This document shows, in pieces, positions 1 through 5,918 of a stretch of 11,282 bases of DNA; the stretch's first letter is position 1; each line of letters begins with the position of its first letter. Below the pieces are notes generated by a model, which ran no database searches, was not told where the DNA came from, and worked only from the letters and a program-made list of their open reading frames with translations. The stretch spans positions 1-11,282 of the forward strand of contig JBMFTS010000022.1 of the NCBI GenBank assembly GCA_049966915.1, in the 5' to 3' direction. Both the position numbers and the translations under genes were made by a program. The DNA comes from JAGDXZ01 sp049966915. Its GTDB lineage: Archaea > Micrarchaeota > Micrarchaeia > Micrarchaeales > CABMGC01.

Positions 1-72
1 TTGGGCAAGCACGGAGACATGGACAGCCCTTCGACCACGCTCAAGCGTTTGCTGCACATAAGCAGGCCTTGA
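1..72 (+). CDS. possible C-terminal fragment of an unrecognised protein
   Basis: The first plus frame is open from the window edge to a TGA at 70-72 and would encode a 23-residue tail containing GDMDSPSTTLKRLLHISRP. Its codons (ATA, AGC, AGG, AAG, CTC) resemble those of the genes downstream, which is why I prefer it to the other open frames. A minus-strand frame with an ATG at 110 is also open to the edge, and another plus frame stays open to about 100, so the choice is uncertain. I do not recognise the family. The stop codon lies in the 3' arm of a compound hairpin (39-74). This could instead be non-coding sequence. Confidence 0.35.
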   Translation: MGKHGDMDSPSTTLKRLLHISRP

Positions 73-74
73 GC
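39..74. repeat. compound inverted repeat (hairpin)
   Basis: GCTCAAG (39-45) pairs with CTTGAGC (68-74) over 7 bases. Inside it CTGC (52-55) pairs with GCAG (62-65) around a 6-base loop. A second small hairpin, TGCAA-ATG-TTGCA, lies at 110-122. No T-run follows the first hairpin, so it is not an obvious terminator. It may be part of a structured RNA or simply the 3' end of the upstream gene. Confidence 0.5.
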
Positions 75-147
75 CACGACATTTTGCGAGCGGCTTTGGG
101 ATAGGCGCATGCAAATGTTGCAGAATGCACTGGCGCGCAAAAAGCAA

Positions 148-160
148 AAATTATTATAAC
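148..160 (+). promoter_or_regulatory. TATA-like promoter for the OB-fold gene
   Basis: After a GC-rich stretch ending near 138, the AT-rich run around ATTATTATAACT fits an archaeal TATA box. It would place the transcript start near 180, giving a leader of about 25 bases. That leader contains a GGTGA ribosome site at 198-202, four bases before the ATG. Confidence 0.5.
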
Positions 161-206
161 TTATTCAACATAAATGTCTTGAAATCTACGGATTCCTGGT
201 GAATAA

Positions 207-512
207 ATGAGAATAATAGACCTGAAAGCAGGTGCTAGCAACGTTGAGGTTGAAGGCACTATAACTGAGAAGAGCGAACCAAGGGAAGTAATAACCAAGT
301 TTGGCAAAAGGCTAAATGTTGCTGACGCGGTGCTTAGCGACGACAGCGGCAGCATATCTATCTCGCTTTGGGAGGACTACGCAGCAAGCATAAACGTTGG
401 AGACCGCATAAAGATAACGAACGGCTATGTTAATGAGTTTAGGGGCAACCCGCAGCTCTCTCCTGGCAAGTACGGCAAGATAGAGATAATAAAGAAGGCA
501 AACGAAGCCTGA
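207..512 (+). CDS. OB-fold nucleic-acid-binding protein (RPA/SSB-like)
   Basis: The 101-residue protein is essentially one OB-fold. It starts with a short beta strand region (VEVEGTITEKSEPREV), then has the typical central block VADAVLSDDSGSISISLWED (about residues 38-57), then VGDRIKITNGYVNEF and GNPQLSPGKYGKIEII. The order 'variation on D/E-G, I-x-L/F-W, V-G-D-x-I-x-I, N-G' is characteristic of archaeal RPA- and SSB-type single-stranded DNA-binding OB domains. No zinc finger or acidic C-terminal tail is visible, so it is a minimal single-domain form. The ATG at 207 is supported by GGTGA at 198-202. It appears monocistronic, with its own TATA-like box and a U-rich end. A single-stranded DNA role is likely; RNA binding is possible. 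Confidence 0.8.
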   Translation: MRIIDLKAGASNVEVEGTITEKSEPREVITKFGKRLNVADAVLSDDSGSISISLWEDYAASINVGDRIKITNGYVNEFRGNPQLSPGKYGKIEIIKKANEA

Positions 513-522
513 AGCCTGACTT

Positions 523-548
523 GCCTTTTGTTTTATTTTCTTAGTTTT
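523..548 (+). terminator. U-rich transcription end of the OB-fold gene
   Basis: Shortly after the stop codon the plus strand becomes T-rich (CCTTTTGTTTTATTTTCTTA), the usual form of archaeal intrinsic terminators, which do not need a hairpin. The rest of the convergent gap up to 604 shows no further feature. Confidence 0.55.
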
Positions 549-604
549 GGCGCTTTTCCTGGTTTTTGCAGTATTTTGTTTCCTATCTGTTTATTCGGCA
601 CGCG

Positions 605-1855
605 CTAAAAATCTATGTTAAGCGTTTCGCCGACGCTTGGCGCTACGGCGTCTATGCCCTCGAGCTTGAGGCTTTCGGCAAAATTGCTGGCTACTTTCGC
701 GTCGCCGTGCACGCATATTACCTTTTCAGGGTTGCTTTTTCTTATGTATTCATAGAGGTCGTGCATGCCCGCATGCGCAGAGAAGTCGTAATATGCTACG
801 GGCGTTTTTACCGCGTATTTCTTGCCGTCTACTGTAATCGGCTTGCCATCCATAAGGTTTCTGCCATTGGTGCCGGGCAGCTGGTAGCCTGTAAGAAACA
901 CCTTGGACTTGTGATTTAGCGCAAGTATGTAATTGAGCACTGGACCGCCGGTAAGCATGCCAGATGTCGTTACTATTATTGCCGGGCTTGAAACGCTGTT
1001 TCTTTTGCGTTCTGCGCCTATCCACGTAGCATTCTTCATTGCCGCAAGCAGCAAGGACTTGTTGGTGCTGTAAGCAGGGTAGTGCATCACTATTTCACTT
1101 GCCTTCTGCGCCATGCCGTCTATTACCGCGTAATCTATGAGGTTGTTTTTATACAGCAGCGTCAGTATCTCTTGGGCTCTGCCCACTGCAAACACCGGAA
1201 CAAGCGCAAAGCCGCCGTTGTCTATTATCTCCTTTACTTCTTCCACGAAACTCTTTACTAGCGCGCTCCTGTCAGGATGCTCCCTATCGGCATAAGTGCT
1301 TTCGGTGATGAGTATGTCGCTTTTTACTATCTCTGCGCCTTTCTGCAAAAACTGCGGTTCGAGCTTGAAATCCCCTGTATATACAAGCCGTCTGTCAGTA
1401 AGCCTGTTTGTCAGCAGGGTTATGGCACTGCCCGTTATGTGCCCTGCGTCAAAGAAGCCGAGAGTGTAGTTGCCTATGTCGATCTCTGAGCCGTACTCGC
1501 ACGGCGTATATGCGCGCTCGAAACGCCTAAGATCGCCTTTGGAAAACTCCTGCTTGACTTTCTTGCGCATGTTTATTTTTATAGAATCCTCTATCAGCAA
1601 TTTCGACAACTCTATGGTTGGCGGCGTTCCGAAAGCTGGCACATAGTTGTTTGAATATAGCGAGGCTGCGAAACCGCTGTGGTCAAGATGTGCATGACTC
1701 AGCACGTAGGCGTCTGGCTTCTTGTTAGGCCGTATTGGGTATTCGGTCTTGCCGTCAAGCTTCACGCCGTAATCGAACAGCAGCCTTTTTTCGCCATTGA
1801 GCAGTATAGCAGACCGGCCTACTTCTCTTGCTCCTCCAAGAAAACTGATTTGCAT
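605..1855 (-). CDS. aCPSF2-like metallo-beta-lactamase/beta-CASP ribonuclease
   Basis: The 416-residue protein has the complete metallo-beta-lactamase plus beta-CASP fold. Motif 2, HAHLDH, is at residues 54-59. The motif 3 histidine is in AGHITGSA, motif 4 in YTGDFK, and motif A in TESTYADREH. The motif B histidine is in DFSAHAGMHDL near the C terminus, and the motif C histidine is in VCVHGD. All expected zinc ligands are visible, so it should be active. It lacks the N-terminal KH domains of aCPSF1, and its length fits the shorter archaeal aCPSF2 group; an aRNase J assignment is less likely given the size and the MQISFLGGAREVGRS start. These enzymes process or degrade RNA in the cytoplasm. 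The gene is transcribed alone, divergent from the winged-helix gene, and no strong ribosome site precedes the ATG. Confidence 0.9.
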   Translation of the reverse strand: MQISFLGGAREVGRSAILLNGEKRLLFDYGVKLDGKTEYPIRPNKKPDAYVLSHAHLDHSGFAASLYSNNYVPAFGTPPTIELSKLLIEDSIKINMRKKVKQEFSKGDLRRFERAYTPCEYGSEIDIGNYTLGFFDAGHITGSAITLLTNRLTDRRLVYTGDFKLEPQFLQKGAEIVKSDILITESTYADREHPDRSALVKSFVEEVKEIIDNGGFALVPVFAVGRAQEILTLLYKNNLIDYAVIDGMAQKASEIVMHYPAYSTNKSLLLAAMKNATWIGAERKRNSVSSPAIIVTTSGMLTGGPVLNYILALNHKSKVFLTGYQLPGTNGRNLMDGKPITVDGKKYAVKTPVAYYDFSAHAGMHDLYEYIRKSNPEKVICVHGDAKVASNFAESLKLEGIDAVAPSVGETLNIDF

Positions 1856-1889
1856 TTAATTAGCTCTGTACAGTGATGAGTAAATTTGA

Positions 1890-1908
1890 CCTTTATACTT
1901 TATATTTC
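1890..1908. promoter_or_regulatory. overlapping divergent TATA-like elements
   Basis: The 78-base gap between divergent genes has one AT-rich core (TTTATACTTTATATTTC, 1892-1908). Read on plus, a box centred near 1903 predicts a start at about 1929, only a few bases before the ATG at 1934, which has no ribosome site and so looks leaderless. Read on minus, the same core predicts a start near 1876 and a leader of about 20 bases for the nuclease gene. The two promoters therefore probably share or compete for the same site. Confidence 0.5.
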
Positions 1909-1933
1909 TATTATATGCATTAGTACCGATTGA

Positions 1934-2611
1934 ATGGCTGACGATAGTCTTAACAGCGTCACTTTCTTGGATATTGCATGCCTGTTGAAGATAACGCAGG
2001 ATACAACGCTAGAAAAGTTTGGCGGCGTCATAAACGCAAGCGTGTTCGATGCTGCAAACATAGCCGGCACGCTGAAGCAGAAAGGGCTCATAACATTCTC
2101 GTCAGGCTTTCCGGGGCCTACGGGCATGCAGCTTACTGACGCTGCAAAAAACCTGCTTAACGACATAAACGCAAGAAGCTCTGAGCCCGCAGATACGCTG
2201 GACAACGAGATACTCGTGCAGCTATCAGGCGGCAAGCGCTTGCCGAACGAGCTCCAGAGCGCGCTTAACCTCGTCCCGAAAGACCTGGCATACAGGCTCT
2301 ACAAGCTATACAAGCAGAACTTGCTCAACTACGAACTGCGCAACGGCAACGTTGAATTGCTGCTCACAGAGCAGGGCTTTCTGAAAGCCAAAGCGGCGCC
2401 GAGCCAAGCTAGCACAGTGCAGGCCCAGGCGCAAGCTAATGGTGCGCAACCGCAAGCGCAGGAGCAGCAGGAGGCTGCAGCTGAAGTTACTGAAATGTCA
2501 CAGATGCAAAACGAGCTTCCAAAGCCAAAGAACGGCAATACAGTAAGAAACATAGCGGTGCTGCTTGCGGCGATAGTCATCATAATAATAGCGATAGTGC
2601 TGCGGCACTGA
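1934..2611 (+). CDS. tail-anchored tandem winged-helix protein, function unknown
   Basis: I do not recognise a named family. The 225-residue protein appears to hold two winged-helix-like modules. One is at about residues 10-80, with a recognition-helix/wing pattern around ANIAGTLKQKGLITFSS and LTDAAKNLL. The second is at about 88-153, with LPNELQSALNLVPKDLAYRLYKLYKQNLLNYEL then LLLTEQGFLK. A Gln/Ala-rich low-complexity linker runs from about 153 to 200. A C-terminal hydrophobic helix (about 206-223, VLLAAIVIIIIAIVL) follows, ending in a short basic tail RH. This is the layout of a tail-anchored protein with cytosolic nucleic-acid- or protein-binding domains. It lies 20 bases before the ACD genes and may be cotranscribed with them. 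The domain reading rests on pattern only. Confidence 0.75.
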   Translation: MADDSLNSVTFLDIACLLKITQDTTLEKFGGVINASVFDAANIAGTLKQKGLITFSSGFPGPTGMQLTDAAKNLLNDINARSSEPADTLDNEILVQLSGGKRLPNELQSALNLVPKDLAYRLYKLYKQNLLNYELRNGNVELLLTEQGFLKAKAAPSQASTVQAQAQANGAQPQAQEQQEAAAEVTEMSQMQNELPKPKNGNTVRNIAVLLAAIVIIIIAIVLRH

Positions 2612-2631
2612 ATCTAACAGTGGGCGTTTTC

Positions 2632-3246
2632 ATGCTGCTGGAATATTTCGAAGCCAAAAAGATTCTCGACAAATACGGCATAAGGAGCATAGACAGCGCG
2701 TACGTTGACACTGGCAAAGAGGCCATTGAATTTGCGGGAAAAGAGCCCATAGTGCTTAAGGCGATTTCCGAAAAAGCAATGCACAAGTCGAAAGCAGGGC
2801 TTGTGAAGCTCAATTTGGAAGGCGAGGAGGAAATAAGCGCAGCATACAGAACCCTCGAACGCGAGGCAAAGCCCTTCGCGCCTTACAAGATACTTGCACA
2901 GAAAATGAGCAAAGGCGGCGTAGAGACCATAATAGGCGGTTCGGTAGACGCACAGTTCGGCAAGGTGATGCTCATAGGGCTTGGGGGCGTGTACGTTGAA
3001 GCGTTCAGGGACACGGCTATGAGGCTCTGCCCGATAACGCGCTACGACGCCGAAGAAATGCTGCTCCAGCTAAAGTCCAGGAATGTCATCACTTACAACG
3101 GCGCCGCAAGGCGCATGCTTGTTGACCTTCTGCTGCGCTTTTCGAAAATGTTCAGCGCAGAACAGGGCATAAAGGAAATTGACCTGAATCCGGTGATTGT
3201 GAGAAAGGACAGCTATGAGGCTGTCGATCTAAGGATGATAGCATAG
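2632..3246 (+). CDS. acdB: ADP-forming acetyl-CoA synthetase, beta subunit (ATP-grasp)
   Basis: The 204-residue protein matches the beta subunit of archaeal NDP-forming acyl-CoA synthetase. With the alpha subunit it converts acyl-CoA, ADP and phosphate to the acid, CoA and ATP in the cytosol. The ATP-grasp features are present: the YFEAKKILDKYGI opening, VLKAISEKAMHKSKAGLVKLNL carrying the phosphohistidine candidate His51, and the nucleotide/metal region GGSVDAQFGKVMLIGLGGVYVEAFRD. The C-terminal motif IKEIDLNPVIV is typical. I chose the ATG at 2632 because family members begin near the YxEAK motif; a GTG at 2620 in the same frame would add four residues, and neither has a clear ribosome site. 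It is slightly shorter than the roughly 230 residues usual for this subunit. The alpha gene follows after 13 bases. Confidence 0.92.
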   Translation: MLLEYFEAKKILDKYGIRSIDSAYVDTGKEAIEFAGKEPIVLKAISEKAMHKSKAGLVKLNLEGEEEISAAYRTLEREAKPFAPYKILAQKMSKGGVETIIGGSVDAQFGKVMLIGLGGVYVEAFRDTAMRLCPITRYDAEEMLLQLKSRNVITYNGAARRMLVDLLLRFSKMFSAEQGIKEIDLNPVIVRKDSYEAVDLRMIA

Positions 3247-3259
3247 CACAAGTGAGCGT

Positions 3260-4642
3260 ATGAGCGTGAACATGAAGTACATATTGAAGCCTAAAAGCGT
3301 GGCAGTGGTTGGCGCTTCAAGGGACCCTGAAAAAGTAGGCCGCATAATACTCCAGAACTACATAAACACGGGCTATTCCGGCAAGCTTTATCCTGTGAAT
3401 AAAAACGCAGAAGAAATAATGGGACTTAAGGCGTACAAGAGCGTAAGCGACATAAAAGGGCCTGTTGACCTTGCAGTGATAGCCGTGCCAGCGCAGGCTG
3501 TGCCGCAGGTGCTCGAAGATTGTGGCAAAAAGAAGGTCAAGGGCGCGATAGTGATAAGCGGCGGGTTTGCCGAGGTCGGCAACGTCGATTTGCAAAACCA
3601 AATAACAAGCATAGCCAAGAAGCACAACATCTCCATGCTTGGTCCAAACTGCCTTGGTGTGATAGACCTTAGATCCAGAGTGGATACGCTCTTTCTGCCC
3701 ACTTACAAGCTTAGCAAGCCAGAAATAGGCGGCGTAAGCTTCGTGTCGCAAAGCGGGGCAGTTGGCAGCACCGTGCTCGATGTCATAAACGGCGAGGGCT
3801 TCGGCCTGTCGAAGTTCGTGTCTTACGGCAACGCAGCGTACATAGATGAAACAGACATACTAGAATACCTGTACAAGGACAACGAGACTAGCGTAGTGGT
3901 AATGTACATAGAAGGAATAAAGCGCGGAAAGGAATTTGTTGATATAGCAAAAAAAATAACCAAGCGCAAGCCGGTAATAGTGCTCAAGGCTGGCCGCACG
4001 CAGGCCGGCGTAACCGCTGCGCATTCGCACACTGCTGCGCTTGCCGGCAATTACGCTGTGCACGAGGCGCTATTCAGGCAGTACGGCTTCACCATAGCAA
4101 ACGACCTGAACGACCTCATAACTTATTCAAAGGTGTTCAGCACCGGTCTTGAGCCAGCAAGCAACAAAGTGGCGGTAATCACAAACGGCGGCGGCACAGG
4201 AGTTCTTACGGCAGACGCAATAGCGGACAGCGGTACGCTTGAGCTTGCGCAATATGCCGATGCGACTAAAAACAGGCTAAGGCAGGTCATGCCAAGCCTG
4301 GTAAACATAGCGCAGCCGCTAGACCTTGCCGGCGATGCCGACGCTAAAAGATTCGGGGACGCGCTGTCCATATTGGGCAGCGACCCGGGCATTGACATGC
4401 TCATAACAATAGTGCTTTTCCAAACGCCTGGAGCCGATTCCTCAGTAGCAGCGGAGATAATAAGGCAAAAGAACAGCATAGGCAAGCCGCTCATAGCGAT
4501 AAGCCCTGGCTCGTCATACACCCAGATGCACAAGGAAATGCTCGAAGCAGGCGGCGTACCCGTATACGACTCGCCTGCCGCTGCAGTAAAGGCGCTGGCA
4601 GCACTGCTGGCATATTCCAAATACAAGAAAAACAAGCACTAG
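3260..4642 (+). CDS. acdA: ADP-forming acetyl-CoA synthetase, alpha subunit
   Basis: The 460-residue protein is the catalytic CoA-binding subunit. An N-terminal Rossmann-like CoA-binding domain contains VAVVGASRDPEKVG (about 14-27). A succinyl-CoA-ligase-like domain contains SFVSQSGAVGS and the MYIEGI segment with Glu218. The catalytic His257 sits in AAHSHTAALAG, the same number as the phosphorylated histidine of the characterised Pyrococcus enzyme. A third flavodoxin-like domain starts near NKVAVITNGGGTGV. Length is normal for the family and all key residues are present. A GTGA element lies just before the ATG at 3260; an in-frame ATG at 3272 is an alternative. Together with the beta subunit it supports substrate-level ATP formation from acetyl- or other acyl-CoA, suggesting fermentative or peptide-using metabolism. 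Substrate preference cannot be read from the sequence. Confidence 0.95.
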   Translation: MSVNMKYILKPKSVAVVGASRDPEKVGRIILQNYINTGYSGKLYPVNKNAEEIMGLKAYKSVSDIKGPVDLAVIAVPAQAVPQVLEDCGKKKVKGAIVISGGFAEVGNVDLQNQITSIAKKHNISMLGPNCLGVIDLRSRVDTLFLPTYKLSKPEIGGVSFVSQSGAVGSTVLDVINGEGFGLSKFVSYGNAAYIDETDILEYLYKDNETSVVVMYIEGIKRGKEFVDIAKKITKRKPVIVLKAGRTQAGVTAAHSHTAALAGNYAVHEALFRQYGFTIANDLNDLITYSKVFSTGLEPASNKVAVITNGGGTGVLTADAIADSGTLELAQYADATKNRLRQVMPSLVNIAQPLDLAGDADAKRFGDALSILGSDPGIDMLITIVLFQTPGADSSVAAEIIRQKNSIGKPLIAISPGSSYTQMHKEMLEAGGVPVYDSPAAAVKALAALLAYSKYKKNKH

Positions 4643-4673
4643 CTCAAAGCGCGCTCAGCAGGCCATGCGAAAA

Positions 4674-4988
4674 TCACAGGTTTTCCTCGAGCCACTTCTT
4701 GAACTCCTCCTTAGGTATTGCGCCAACCGACATGGCTTTTGGCACGCCTCCTTCGAACAGCATGGCAGTGGGTATGCTCATTATGCTGTATCGCATTGCT
4801 ATGTCCTGGTTCTCGTCCGTGTTCAGCGAGCGAAATTCTATTTTGCCTGCGTACTCCTTTGCCACCTCCTCCAGTATGGGCGTGAATATTCTGCACGGCC
4901 CGCACCACTCGGCCCAGAAATCGACGATTACGGGCTTGTCCGCTTTCAACACTTCCTTTTCGAAATTTTCACTTGTAACCTCTTGCAT
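4674..4988 (-). CDS. thioredoxin
   Basis: This is a 104-residue single-domain thioredoxin with the active site WCGPC at residues 28-32, the preceding VIVDFWAE strand, the buried Asp23 and the cis-proline in SIPTAML (Pro73). There is no signal peptide or membrane anchor, so it should act as a cytoplasmic disulfide reductase. The reading frame remains open upstream, but the ATG at 4988 gives the standard family length and has GTGATC just ahead of it, matching the 16S 3' end. Its 3' end converges on the ACD alpha gene with 31 bases between stops. Upstream it diverges from the histone transcript across a shared palindromic TATA region. No reductase partner is adjacent. Confidence 0.95.
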   Translation of the reverse strand: MQEVTSENFEKEVLKADKPVIVDFWAEWCGPCRIFTPILEEVAKEYAGKIEFRSLNTDENQDIAMRYSIMSIPTAMLFEGGVPKAMSVGAIPKEEFKKWLEENL

Positions 4989-5037
4989 TAGATCACATAG
5001 CTCAAATAAAAATGTGTGCAGAATAATTTTGCGCATA

Positions 5038-5051
5038 CAAATATATATTTG
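5038..5051. promoter_or_regulatory. palindromic TATA element between thioredoxin and histone
   Basis: CAAATATATATTTG is a perfect 14-base palindrome. On plus, a TATA box centred near 5045 predicts a transcript start at about 5070, which is where box C of the sRNA begins. On minus it predicts a start near 5019, giving thioredoxin a leader of about 30 bases. The symmetric box could serve both directions. Confidence 0.6.
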
Positions 5052-5070
5052 TTTTGCAATATTTGCGCAG

Positions 5071-5117
5071 ATGATGAGCACAATCTTCTGATAAATGATG
5101 AGGATCTTGAGTGCTGA
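5071..5117 (+). ncRNA. box C/D guide sRNA in the histone leader
   Basis: The segment contains box C ATGATGA (5071-5077), a 10-base guide, box D' CTGA (5088-5091), a 3-base gap, box C' ATGATGA (5095-5101), a 12-base guide (5102-5113) and box D CTGA (5114-5117). All four boxes match consensus, and the order and spacing are those of archaeal C/D sRNAs bound by L7Ae, Nop5 and fibrillarin to direct 2'-O-methylation. The box D guide is complementary to ACTCAAGATCC, the expected anticodon stem-loop of tRNA-Leu(CAA), and the fifth base upstream of D faces C34. No strong terminal stem directly flanks the boxes; GCGCAG (5065-5070) could pair with CTG plus CGC (5127-5134) across a bulge. The mature ends are unknown, probably within about 5065-5125. 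Boxes and spacing are seen; target and function are inferred. Confidence 0.78.
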
Positions 5118-5134
5118 AGAGAAGAGCTGGTCGC

Positions 5135-5347
5135 ATGGCAGGTTTGCCCAAGGAAGCCATAAAAAAGATGGTGATGAAGTACGCGCACGCCAGCATAACA
5201 AATGACGGAGCCGAAGCCATAGCAAAAATGCTCGACAAGAAAGCGGAAGAAATAGCGAAGTTTGCTGTAAAGAACGCTAAGAAGAACAAGCGCAGCAGCG
5301 TAACAAAAGAAGACATACAGGCATACATTTTCAAAAAGGATGTTTAG
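5135..5347 (+). CDS. archaeal histone (HMf-like)
   Basis: The 70-residue protein is a single histone fold: helix 1 around LPKEAIKKMVMKYA, the central helix after ITNDGAEAIAKMLDKKAEEIAKFAVKNAK, and the C-terminal segment NKRSSVTKEDIQAYIF. The KR in the second loop and the T-x-x-D pattern match DNA-contacting and structural positions of archaeal histones. It should form dimers or longer stacks that wrap DNA. I placed the start at the ATG at 5135, which gives normal family length. An in-frame GTG at 5111 with GAGG seven bases upstream would add a basic tail MLKRRAGR; that ribosome site would lie inside the predicted sRNA guide, so the start is not settled. The next gene begins at the base after the stop codon. 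Confidence 0.92.
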   Translation: MAGLPKEAIKKMVMKYAHASITNDGAEAIAKMLDKKAEEIAKFAVKNAKKNKRSSVTKEDIQAYIFKKDV

Positions 5348-5905
5348 ATGCCTGCAACGCTGAAGGCATACGTCAGCACAGACATGCGCATACGAACAGA
5401 ACAATACGAAACAGGCGGCAAGAGAAGGTTCAGCATTGCGGAGCCTACGGCGATTGGCACGCTGCTTACCGAATTTTCACAAAACGGCGAGGTGCTGCGC
5501 CAAGAATACAGGAAAGGCAGGAACGCGCTTGTCGAACTCGCGAGCTTCACCGGCGCGCAGATACGCGCCGAGGAAACAGGAAAACAGTACGAAGGCGTAA
5601 AGGTAATGGCAAAATGCACGAAATGCGGTGGGGAAATAGCCAGGGAGCTGGACCTTGTCGAGCCTGGGAAGATAGGCAATGCGCCGGTAGTGCCGACTTA
5701 TGTATGCAAGGCGTGCAAGACAAGGTACTATTCGATGAACGATGAATTCCTGCGATGGCTGATGGAAGGAGCAAAGAGCCTTTTCGAGCCTGACGAGCTT
5801 GAAGAAAAGAATGCCGACGAGCGGGCTTTCGAAGAGCGCATGCAGGCAACAATATTAAGAATCTTCGCAACCAAAAAGATATTCAAGCTAAGCTTTGAAA
5901 AATAA
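5348..5905 (+). CDS. zinc-ribbon protein of unknown function
   Basis: I do not recognise the family. The 185-residue protein has a lysine/arginine- and glutamate-rich N-terminal region (1-80), then a zinc ribbon formed by CTKC (Cys90, Cys93) and CKAC (Cys120, Cys123) 26 residues apart, then an alpha-helical, charged C-terminal third (about 130-185) ending LSFEK. No membrane segment or signal peptide is visible. The ATG directly abuts the histone stop codon, so translation is probably coupled and the product may act with chromatin or nucleic acid; that link rests only on position. Downstream the PRC-barrel gene starts 13 bases after its stop. Confidence 0.8.
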   Translation: MPATLKAYVSTDMRIRTEQYETGGKRRFSIAEPTAIGTLLTEFSQNGEVLRQEYRKGRNALVELASFTGAQIRAEETGKQYEGVKVMAKCTKCGGEIARELDLVEPGKIGNAPVVPTYVCKACKTRYYSMNDEFLRWLMEGAKSLFEPDELEEKNADERAFEERMQATILRIFATKKIFKLSFEK

Positions 5906-5918
5906 ACAAGCTGATAAA

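Noticed and set aside
70..159. TGA recoding (selenocysteine or tryptophan) joining the first frame to the next 28 open codons
   Set aside because: TGA is the normal stop of many genes in the window (for example thioredoxin, rrp42, SBDS neighbours) and no SECIS-like element is evident.
750..1025. Antisense and shadow reading frames inside the large genes (for example within the nuclease, ACD alpha and VKOR)
   Set aside because: They overlap well-supported conserved genes, show no family motifs and lack ribosome sites.
1871..1940. Possible second box C/D RNA: GTGATGA near 1873 and CTGA near 1938
   Set aside because: No D' or C' boxes lie between them, the spacing is wrong, and the interval is accounted for by the divergent TATA region.
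4674..5225. Thioredoxin with an 80-residue N-terminal extension
   Set aside because: The extension crosses the promoter and sRNA region, has no family resemblance, and the ATG at 4988 has a good ribosome site and gives normal length.
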